DNA from: Burkholderiaceae bacterium
Lineage (GTDB): Bacteria; Pseudomonadota; Gammaproteobacteria; Burkholderiales; Burkholderiaceae_E
Reading direction: 5' to 3'
Assembly: GCA_019428955.1 (NCBI GenBank)
Contig: JAHYJF010000212.1
Span: forward strand, 1-6,164
DNA: 6,164 bases
Below are positions 1-3,990 of this stretch, piece after piece. How positions within the stretch are numbered: the stretch's first letter is position 1; each line of letters starts with the position of its first letter. The position numbers and the translations under genes were made by a program. Under the pieces are notes generated by a model that was not told the DNA's origin, ran no database searches, and worked only from the letters and a program-made list of their open reading frames with translations.

Positions 1-28
1 CGATCTGTGTGAAATGTCCGCTCCAGCA

Positions 29-57
29 TTGACATTGCAGTTACTGCTTGTCATTTT
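29..57 (+). promoter_or_regulatory. possible sigma70-like promoter with a small palindrome between the boxes
   Basis: TTGACA at 29-34 is a perfect -35 box. The -10 is poor: CATTTT lies at 17-bp spacing (52-57), with slightly better T/A-rich alternatives one or two bases further on. Between the boxes sits the perfect inverted repeat GCAGT-T-ACTGC (37-47), which could be an operator or chance. The kinase-like gene begins about 130 bases downstream, so this would give a long leader. This is inference from motif shape only. Confidence 0.25.
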
Positions 58-116
58 ATTCATATGAAAACCTGCGTTCAGATATTTGGCATGCAACGCC
101 AGCATCGAATTACGAT

Positions 117-134
117 CCCGGTCTGAAAACCGGG
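117..134 (+). other. short GC-rich hairpin upstream of the kinase-like gene
   Basis: CCCGGT (117-122) pairs perfectly with ACCGGG (129-134) around a six-base loop. No T-run follows, so it is not a convincing intrinsic terminator. It lies between the possible promoter and the start of the next gene and could be a leader structure. Nothing else recognisable was found in bases 1-190. Confidence 0.35.
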
Positions 135-191
135 TCTGTAAGCCGTAGCTGAACTTCAGTTGTGCGCTTTGCGCCAAACAAGGTTATTCTC

Positions 192-695
192 ATGTCATCA
201 ACACTGCCGACCCTGCACTTGCTGTGCGGAAAAATAGCATCAGGAAAATCAACACTGACTGCCGAACTTGGAAGCTTGGACGGAACCGTAGTGATTGCCG
301 AAGATGAATGGCTGAGCAATCTCTTCCCCGAAGAGATATCTTCGGTATCTGATTATGTGCGTTGCACTTCAAGACTTCGGAAGATTGTCGGCCCTCACGT
401 TTCATCATTGTTGAACGCTGGGGTCTCAGTTGTCCTGGATTTCCAGGCGAACACGATTGAATCGCGTAGCTGGATGCGAAGCATCCTAGAACATACGAAC
501 GCCGCCCATAAGCTTCATGTGTTGGATGTTCCCGATGAGGTCTGCATGGCAAGATTGCGCGCGCGCAACGCGCAAGGCGATCATCCTTTTGCCGCGACGG
601 AAGAACAGTTTCGGCAGATTTCCAAGCATTTTCGTGCTCCTTCACCAGACGAGGGGTTCAATATCGTGCTGCACGATGCTGCCCTACATACGTGA
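192..695 (+). CDS. P-loop kinase-like ATP-binding protein (AAA_33-type)
   Basis: A small soluble P-loop NTPase, 167 residues from the ATG at 192. I chose this start over the in-frame GTG at 162 because AAGG (180-183) is 8 bases upstream and the protein then begins just before its first beta strand, as family members do. Residues 13-21 form a Walker A motif, GKIASGKST. Asp38 in EDEW, after the second strand, is placed like the substrate-side acid of small kinases. VVLDF (80-84) resembles a Walker B strand. RLRARN (121-126) resembles an arginine-rich LID segment. These features fit the nucleoside/polynucleotide kinase-like group (AAA_33; relatives include zeta toxin and chloramphenicol phosphotransferase). 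The substrate cannot be deduced. No antitoxin-like partner is visible. Its base composition is clearly lower in GC than the tail genes, which suggests a separate origin. It may be a phage accessory (moron) gene or host DNA beyond a prophage break. Confidence 0.8.
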   Translation: MSSTLPTLHLLCGKIASGKSTLTAELGSLDGTVVIAEDEWLSNLFPEEISSVSDYVRCTSRLRKIVGPHVSSLLNAGVSVVLDFQANTIESRSWMRSILEHTNAAHKLHVLDVPDEVCMARLRARNAQGDHPFAATEEQFRQISKHFRAPSPDEGFNIVLHDAALHT

Positions 696-780
696 GTGAC
701 GCAGACATTCGTCGACGGTGCAGCACTATGCAAATTGGGCTCAGACCTGCCGTTAGCCAGGCCTAACCTAGGAATATTTC
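696..780. other. intergenic gap before the tail genes
   Basis: These 85 bases separate the low-GC kinase-like gene from the GC-rich tail genes. They contain a weak inverted repeat, GTTAG (752-756) and CTAAC (763-767), and the ribosome binding site AGGA (770-773) of the next gene. No terminator with a T-run, tRNA or attachment site is visible. The composition changes here, so the boundary between two DNA segments of different origin probably lies in or near this gap. Confidence 0.4.
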
Positions 781-1203
781 ATGCCCACCACCCGCGAAAC
801 CGTCCTCGCCGCGCTGCACGCGCGGCTGCAGCCACTTGCCGCCCTGACCTTGCGTGACGCGGTTTTACCCGAGCGGATCCCGGCAGCAGGGCTGATCATC
901 CTGCGCGACGGCCAGCCGGGAGAGCCGGAGGTGACGCTGTCGCCATTGCGCTACCATTATCAGCATCGCGCAGAGTTGGAGGTGGTCGTCCAGGCGGGCA
1001 CCGGGCGGGCCAACGCCTTTGACAGCCTGATCGCCGCCATCGGCACTGCGCTGGAGGCCGACCGCACCCTCGGCGGCCTGTGCGACTGGGTCGAACCGGA
1101 AGCCCCGGCCTCGGTCGATCTGCCCATCGAGGGCGCGGCGGCGCTGAAGGCGGCGGTGATCACCGTCGTGTTGCACTACACCACCGCCAGCCCGCTGGCC
1201 TGA
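781..1203 (+). CDS. probable phage tail terminator / tail completion protein
   Basis: A 140-residue protein starting at ATG 781, with AGGA (770-773) 7 bases upstream. The sequence (opening MPTTRETVLAALHARL, then LIILRDGQPGEPEVTLSPL, then a strand-rich C-terminus ending AVITVVLHYTTASPLA) fits the small alpha/beta tail terminator class. These proteins cap the tail tube when it reaches its final length and join it to the head. In related prophages such proteins sit directly upstream of the tail tube gene, as here, and some are wrongly annotated as acyl-CoA transferases. The stop is 24 bases before the tail tube start, so the two genes are probably co-transcribed. The head-tail connector genes usually found upstream are missing and the kinase-like gene stands in their place. 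Family assignment rests on recognition and position, not on a catalytic motif. Confidence 0.7.
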   Translation: MPTTRETVLAALHARLQPLAALTLRDAVLPERIPAAGLIILRDGQPGEPEVTLSPLRYHYQHRAELEVVVQAGTGRANAFDSLIAAIGTALEADRTLGGLCDWVEPEAPASVDLPIEGAAALKAAVITVVLHYTTASPLA

Positions 1204-1227
1204 CACCCCCAACAACAGGAGACCCCC

Positions 1228-2172
1228 ATGGCACGTGCGCAAGGCGCGCGGGCGCAGATGGCGCTCGCGTTCGAGACGACCTATGGAACGCCCCCCGTAG
1301 GCGGCTTCACCAGAATGCCGTTTGCCAGCACCTCGCTCGGCGCGGAACAGCCGCTGCTGAACAGCGAGCTGCTGGGATATGGCCGCGATCCGCTGGCCCC
1401 GATCAAGGACGCGGTGACGGCGGATGGCGATGTCGTCGTGCCGATCGACGCGCAGGCATTCGGCTTCTGGCTGAAGGCGGCTTTCGGCCAGCCAATCACC
1501 AGCGGTGTTGCTGCGCCGTTCACCCACGAGTTCCAGTCCGGGGCCCTGACGCTGCCGAGCCTCTCCATCGAGACCGGCATGCCGGAGGTGCCGCGTTTCG
1601 CGATGTATTCCGGCTGCGTGCTGGATCAGCTCAGCTGGCAGATGCAGCGCTCGGGGCTGCTCACCGCGACCGCGAGACTCGTGGCGCAGGGCGAAACGGT
1701 GGCGGCGGCCTCCGCCGCCGGGACACTGGCGGAGATCGGCCTGCAGCGCTTCGGCCATTTCAACGGGGCGATCACTCGGAACGGCACGGCGCTCGGCAAC
1801 GTGGTCTCGGCCGAGATCACCTATGCCAATAACCTCGACCGGATCGAGACCATCCGCAACGACGGCCGCATCGACGGGGCCGATCCCTCCATCGCCGCGC
1901 TGACCGGTTCGATCGAGGTCCGCTTCGCCGATCAGGTTCTGGTCGAACAGGCGATCAATGGCGAGGCCTCCGAGATCGAGATCGGCTACAACCTGCCCTC
2001 GGGTGAGAGCTTCACCTTCACCGTGCACGCCGTCTATCTGCCGCGCCCCCGCATCGAGATTCCCGGGCCGCAGGGCGTGCAGGCCACCTTCGACTGGCAG
2101 GCGGCGCGCGACAGCGACGTCGGCCGGATGTGCACCGTCACCCTCGTGAACGATGTGGAAACCTTGTCTTAA
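1228..2172 (+). CDS. phage tail tube protein, C-terminus altered by the IS110 insertion
   Basis: The major tail tube protein of a siphophage-like tail. Copies stack in rings around the tape measure protein to form the DNA channel. The ATG at 1228 follows AGGAGA (1217-1222) by 5 bases. The product is 314 residues. The N-terminus (ARAQGARAQMALAFETTYGTPP) and the later beta-rich body (GSIEVRF, EIEIGYNLPSGESFTFTVHAVYLPRP) match the tail tube type seen in rhodobacterial prophages. The C-terminus should read VTLVNDVETY-stop, but the IS110 element enters after the first base of the Tyr codon. The gene therefore ends VETLS, with its TAA (2170-2172) supplied by the element. Only the last one or two residues change, so the protein may still assemble. 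The original stop overlapped the start of the chaperone gene; that tight coupling is now broken by 1.16 kb. Confidence 0.85.
   Translation: MARAQGARAQMALAFETTYGTPPVGGFTRMPFASTSLGAEQPLLNSELLGYGRDPLAPIKDAVTADGDVVVPIDAQAFGFWLKAAFGQPITSGVAAPFTHEFQSGALTLPSLSIETGMPEVPRFAMYSGCVLDQLSWQMQRSGLLTATARLVAQGETVAAASAAGTLAEIGLQRFGHFNGAITRNGTALGNVVSAEITYANNLDRIETIRNDGRIDGADPSIAALTGSIEVRFADQVLVEQAINGEASEIEIGYNLPSGESFTFTVHAVYLPRPRIEIPGPQGVQATFDWQAARDSDVGRMCTVTLVNDVETLS
2163..2168 (+). repeat. IS110 left end: CT core plus right-donor bases
   Basis: CTTGTC begins with the core CT (2163-2164) and continues into the element. It is the exact reverse complement of GACAAG at 2358-2363 in the donor-binding loop, which fits the right-donor site read by the RNA. 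The interrupted host Tyr codon marks the outer side of this junction. Confidence 0.75.
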
Positions 2173-2173
2173 T
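2168..2173 (+). promoter_or_regulatory. -10 half of a promoter formed only in the circular element
   Basis: If the right end (TTGATT at 3311-3316) is joined to the left end at the CT core, a -35-like TTGATT lies 15 bases before CTTAAT (2168-2173), or 17 bases before TAATGA (2171-2176). Transcription would begin near 2180, just before the first hairpin of the RNA region. A junction promoter that drives the bridge RNA in the excised circle is established for IS621. The match here is partial and the assignment is an inference. Confidence 0.45.
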
Positions 2174-2181
2174 GAGAACCC

Positions 2182-2206
2182 CAGTTCCCGTGCGATACGG
2201 GAGCTG
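2182..2206 (+). other. alternative 5' hairpin that competes with the main stem-loop
   Basis: CAGTTCCCGT (2182-2191) pairs with ACGGGAGCTG (2197-2206) around GCGAT, giving 10 bp with one G-U pair. Its 3' arm uses GCTG (2203-2206), the first four bases of the 14-bp stem at 2203-2239. The two stems therefore cannot both be full length. The 14-bp stem should dominate, with the first hairpin shortened to its inner pairs. Confidence 0.55.
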
Positions 2207-2239
2207 CTTCCCGGCACCACAAATATGCCGGGAAGCAGC

Positions 2240-2301
2240 GGGGGGCCGGACCGTTATGGAGGTGGTCTCATCAGGGCCGGTCAGTAGTAGGGTCACCCCC
2301 C
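2240..2301 (+). other. target-binding loop of the bridge RNA
   Basis: The base is G6 (2240-2245) paired with C6 (2296-2301), then GACC (2249-2252) with GGTC (2291-2294). The terminal hairpin is GGTCT (2264-2268) with GGGCC (2274-2278) around CATCA. Between them lie an 11-base left strand (2253-2263) and a 12-base right strand (2279-2290). The right strand 2281-2290 (TCAGTAGTAG) pairs with the reconstructed right target CTATTGATGA in 9 of 10 positions (7 Watson-Crick, 2 wobble, 1 mismatch), with G2290 and A2289 on the core CT. The left strand TGGAGGT (2257-2263) is compatible with left target TGGAAAC if three wobbles are allowed, but it does not pair with the core. The right guide is reasonable; the left guide is tentative. 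Confidence 0.65.
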
Positions 2302-2380
2302 GCTTTTCGCATGTCCTGAACGGATACCTGGGGAACGGCTTGCCCGTTGCCCCGCATGACAAGACCAGGAGACGAAAAGC
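2302..2380 (+). other. donor-binding loop of the bridge RNA
   Basis: The base is a perfect 8-bp stem (2302-2309 with 2373-2380), followed by TCCT (2314-2317) with AGGA (2367-2370). The terminal hairpin pairs GGGGAACGG (2330-2338) with CCGTT and CCCC (2344-2353), with G2349 bulged and CTTGC in the loop. The left strand carries AACGGATAC (2319-2327), identical to the element's right end at 3319-3327. The right strand carries GACAAG (2358-2363), the reverse complement of the left end at 2163-2168. Both matches lie in the internal loop where donor guides are expected. Confidence 0.8.
2367..2372 (+). promoter_or_regulatory. ribosome binding site of the recombinase, buried in the bridge RNA fold
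   Basis: AGGAGA lies 9 bases before the recombinase ATG at 2382 and decides that start. Its first four bases are the 3' arm of the TCCT/AGGA stem, and the following CGAAAAGC closes the donor-binding loop. When the RNA is folded the site should be largely hidden from ribosomes. Confidence 0.7.
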
Positions 2381-2381
2381 A

Positions 2382-3314
2382 ATGAACGATACCATCGGAG
2401 TGGACATTTCCAAAGCCAGCCTTGATGTCTGGCGTCTTTCCGACCGCAAGCATATGCGGTTTTCCAACGACGTGTCGGGGCTCAAAGCGCTGTGCAAATG
2501 GCTCGGAACAGTACCAATCCGCATAGTCTACGAGGCCACGGGTCGCTTTCACCGCGATCTCGAAGCGGTGCTTTCGAAGGCGGGACACGGCACGGTCAAG
2601 GTCAATCCCGCGCGTGCCCGGCGGTTTGCACAGGCGACCGGGAAGATCGCCAAGACCGACCGCGTCGACGCGCAGATGCTGGCGCATATGGGATCCACTC
2701 TGGCGCTCGATCCGACCCCGGTTCGCAGCAAGGACATGCATGAGATCAGTGAGTTGCATGTCGCACGCGTCGCGCTCATCAAGGACCGCACAGCCTGCCG
2801 GAACAGGTTGGACACGGCCCGCAACAGGATGGTCATCACCCAGCTCAAGGCCCGCGAGCGTCAGATCGACAAGCATATTGCCCAGATCGATGCCGAACTG
2901 ATACGTCTCATCAAGGCCGATCCCGAACTTGCCCGGCGCTACGAGATCCTGATGTCGATCCGCGGCATCGGACCGGTGGCTGCAACGGCGATGATCGTCG
3001 ACATGCCAGAGCTTGGCACGATGACACCGAAAGAGGCCGGCAGCCTAGCTGGGCTCGCGCCAGTCACAAGACAGTCAGGCAACTGGAAGGGCAAGGCCCG
3101 TATCTTCGGCGGCCGCAGCGGTCTGCGTACCATGCTGTTCATGCCGGCGGTCATCGCGACCCGTTACAACGCGCCGCTCAGAAAAACCTACCTCGCTCTC
3201 TATGGTGGCGGAAAGCCCTGGAAGGTCGCCATCACGGCGGTGATGCGCAAGCTCATCGTCCTCGCAAACGCCCTGATCCGCGACGACCGGAAATGGACTG
3301 AAATCAACCCTTGA
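2382..3314 (+). CDS. IS110-family DEDD/serine recombinase (transposase)
   Basis: The recombinase that excises the element as a circle and inserts it at RNA-chosen sites. It is 310 residues from ATG 2382. The open frame extends upstream to 2130, but that part crosses the IS end and the RNA region, so I reject it. The N-terminal RuvC-like DEDD domain shows Asp8 (GVDIS), Glu51 (YEATG), Asp93 and Asp96 (KTDRVDA). A helical, charged linker follows (about 125-185). The C-terminal Transposase_20 domain begins with a helix-hairpin-helix-like segment (GIGPVAA, 195-201) and contains AP-VTRQSGNWKGKARIFGGR, where Ser232 sits in the position of the catalytic serine. In this family the serine forms the covalent DNA link and both domains build the active site. 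Length and all key residues are as expected, so the protein should be active. The gene starts two bases after the bridge RNA fold and its stop overlaps the possible -35 box of the circle junction. Confidence 0.95.
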   Translation: MNDTIGVDISKASLDVWRLSDRKHMRFSNDVSGLKALCKWLGTVPIRIVYEATGRFHRDLEAVLSKAGHGTVKVNPARARRFAQATGKIAKTDRVDAQMLAHMGSTLALDPTPVRSKDMHEISELHVARVALIKDRTACRNRLDTARNRMVITQLKARERQIDKHIAQIDAELIRLIKADPELARRYEILMSIRGIGPVAATAMIVDMPELGTMTPKEAGSLAGLAPVTRQSGNWKGKARIFGGRSGLRTMLFMPAVIATRYNAPLRKTYLALYGGGKPWKVAITAVMRKLIVLANALIRDDRKWTEINP

Positions 3315-3328
3315 TTAAAACGGATACT
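3311..3328 (+). repeat. IS110 right end: left-donor bases plus CT core
   Basis: The segment after the recombinase stop reads TTAAAACGGATACT and ends in the core CT (3327-3328). AACGGATAC (3319-3327) is repeated exactly at 2319-2327 in the donor-binding loop, as expected for the left-donor site. TTGATT (3311-3316), overlapping the stop codon, can serve as a -35 box once the ends are joined in a circle. Confidence 0.75.
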
Positions 3329-3332
3329 ATTG

Positions 3333-3770
3333 ATGATCCGCCTGAACCTGACCGCCGCGCCCGAATGGCTGGAGCTTGCCCCCGGCCTGCGCCTGCTGGT
3401 CGCGCCGCTGACCACTGCCCTGATGGTCTCGGCCCGCGCCGATGCCGCCATTGAGGCTTTGTCCGAAGATGCCAGTCAGGAAGACCTGGCCCTCGCCATG
3501 GCCAAAGCCGTCGCCCGCCGTGCGGTGCTGGATTGGGAAGGTGTGGGCGATGACGCAGGCAATCCCGTGCCGGTCAGCCCTGAGGGCATCGACGCGCTTC
3601 TGGAAATCTGGCCGGTCTTCGAGGCCTTCCAGACCCAATACGTTGCGCGGGGTCTCATTCTGGATCAGGAAAAAAACGCCTCCGCGCCCTTGCCGAATGG
3701 TCCTTCGGCGGGGGCGACCGCTACTGCGCCGCCTGCAACGGGCCCTGCCTCGACTGCCCGGCAAGACTGA
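3333..3770 (+). CDS. phage tail assembly chaperone (lambda gpG-like)
   Basis: A 145-residue protein starting MIRLNLTAAPEWLELAPGLRLLVAPL. It is the short product of a two-frame gene lying directly before the tape measure gene, the place of G/GT in siphophages. Such chaperones coat the tape measure protein and deliver it to tail tube subunits, then leave. The first about 110 residues form the conserved part (helices ADAAIEALSEDA, LAMAKAVARRAVLDW; then IDALLEIWPVFEAFQTQYVARGLILDQEKN). After residue 115 the zero-frame tail is a low-complexity Ala/Pro/Thr/Ser run, as expected when this frame is just read out to a stop while most selection acts on the other frame. ATG 3333 is preferred over the TTG at 3330. 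There is no good ribosome binding site. Before the IS inserted, the ATG overlapped the tail tube stop as TGATG, so translation was probably coupled. The IS now separates the two genes. Confidence 0.8.
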   Translation: MIRLNLTAAPEWLELAPGLRLLVAPLTTALMVSARADAAIEALSEDASQEDLALAMAKAVARRAVLDWEGVGDDAGNPVPVSPEGIDALLEIWPVFEAFQTQYVARGLILDQEKNASAPLPNGPSAGATATAPPATGPASTARQD

Positions 3771-3907
3771 ACCGGCCCCACAGCGTCGAAGGCTGGCAGG
3801 TCTGGGACCTGGTTGGCCGCCTCGGCGGCCAGCTGCGTGTGGCCCCCGGCGCGGTCTTGGGCTGGGACATGGGCGCAGCGCTCGCGGTGGCAGAGGCGTT
3901 GCCCTGA
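3333..3907 (+). CDS. tail assembly chaperone -1 frameshift product (lambda gpGT-like)
   Basis: Ribosomes that slip back one base at A AAA AAC (3671-3677) read 115 residues of the chaperone, then continue from CGC 3677 for 76 more codons to TGA 3905-3907, giving about 191 residues. The extension begins RLRALAEWSFGGGDRYC and contains four cysteines as C-x2-C-x3-C-x2-C, possibly a zinc site. It goes on with EGWQVWDLVGRLGGQLRV and VLGWDMGAALAVAEALP. This second part resembles a small domain found before the tape measure gene in rhodobacterial prophages. The extension frame is open from 3584 but has no ATG, GTG or TTG upstream of the extension, so frameshifting is the natural route to it. In lambda the T part binds the tape measure protein; that role is inferred here. 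The C-terminus may be truncated (see the segment at 3904-3990). Confidence 0.75.
3671..3715 (+). promoter_or_regulatory. programmed -1 ribosomal frameshift signal
   Basis: The heptamer A AAA AAC (3671-3677) is in the correct phase, with zero-frame codons AAA and AAC. After 8 bases a 12-bp stem begins. GCCCTTGCCGAA (3686-3697) pairs with TTCGGCGGGGGC (3704-3715), including two G-U pairs, around the loop TGGTCC. This is the classic layout of a -1 shift site: slippery heptamer, short spacer, strong stem. It sits at the exact point where the coding signal moves to the -1 frame. Confidence 0.82.
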
Positions 3908-3990
3908 TCGCCGCCGAACTGCTGCCCGAGATCGAGGCGGTGATGGTGCGCAAACTCAACGAAGAGATGGAAGGGAGCCGCGATGGCTGA
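3904..3990 (+). pseudogene. probable displaced C-terminus of the chaperone T domain
   Basis: Directly after the TGA at 3905-3907, the next frame continues LIAAELLPEIEAVMVRKLNEEMEG and then SRDG before a stop (TGA 3988-3990) that overlaps the tape measure start. This looks like coding sequence: helical, charged and in the usual place for the end of the T-domain protein. There is no normal start codon at its beginning (CTG at 3904 overlaps TGA). One extra base just before 3905 would join it to the extension as ...AEAL-x-LIAAELL.... I therefore read it as the original C-terminus cut off by a one-base deletion. A second frameshift, a CTG start, or a sequencing error remain possible. Confidence 0.5.

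Larger units (their letters stand above)
2180..2381 (+). ncRNA. IS110 bridge RNA (target- and donor-guiding RNA)
   Basis: This non-coding left end folds into contiguous domains that match the plan known for IS110 bridge RNAs: a 5' stem-loop, a target-binding loop and a donor-binding loop. The 5' stem-loop is a perfect 14-bp stem (GCTGCTTCCCGGCA at 2203-2216 with 2226-2239) with a 9-base loop. The target loop (2240-2301) is closed by G6/C6, and the donor loop (2302-2380) by GCTTTTCG/CGAAAAGC. The three abut with no linker. Each of the last two has a large internal loop and a terminal hairpin. In the donor loop both internal strands match the element's own ends around CT; in the target loop one strand matches the reconstructed insertion site well. 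The RNA would bind the recombinase and hold donor and target DNA together. The 5' end is predicted from the junction promoter; the 3' end lies at the recombinase start. The domains and guides are seen in the sequence; the function follows from the family. Confidence 0.87.
2163..3328 (+). mobile_element. IS110-group insertion sequence, complete, inserted at a CT core
   Basis: The element is 1164 bp plus one copy of the CT core (CT at 2163-2164 and again at 3327-3328). It has the IS110-group plan: a long structured non-coding left end (about 217 bp), a single recombinase gene, and a very short right end (14 bases after the stop codon). There are no long terminal inverted repeats and no target duplication beyond the two core bases, as expected for this family. 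The boundaries are supported in two independent ways. Deleting one unit restores an in-frame tail tube end, ACC TAT TGA, overlapping the chaperone ATG. Guide-like segments in the left-end RNA region also match both ends at exactly these points. The element lies in the same direction as the tail genes. The gene and the RNA region look intact, so it may still be active. Confidence 0.88.

Noticed and set aside
117..134. Hairpin as a terminator of an upstream gene
   Set aside because: The stem is good but no T-run follows and no upstream gene is visible in the window.
752..767. GTTAG/CTAAC inverted repeat as an attachment site or operator
   Set aside because: Only 5 bp, with no second copy seen in the window and no integrase or tRNA nearby.
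1080..1832. 250-codon + strand frame overlapping the tail tube gene
   Set aside because: Arg/Gly/Ala-rich shadow frame; the overlapping frame 1228-2172 has a ribosome binding site and tail tube features.
865..2220. Long open frame (451 codons) on the minus strand
   Set aside because: It lies opposite two well-supported tail genes, consists of Arg/Gly/His-rich translation typical of GC-rich antisense frames, and shows no recognisable domain.
2203..2239. 14-bp stem-loop as an intrinsic terminator
   Set aside because: It is followed by a run of G rather than T, and it is the first domain of the bridge RNA.
2130..2381. Upstream extension of the recombinase frame
   Set aside because: It begins inside the tail tube gene, crosses the IS boundary and runs through the RNA stems; the protein family begins at MNDTIGVDIS with its own ribosome binding site.
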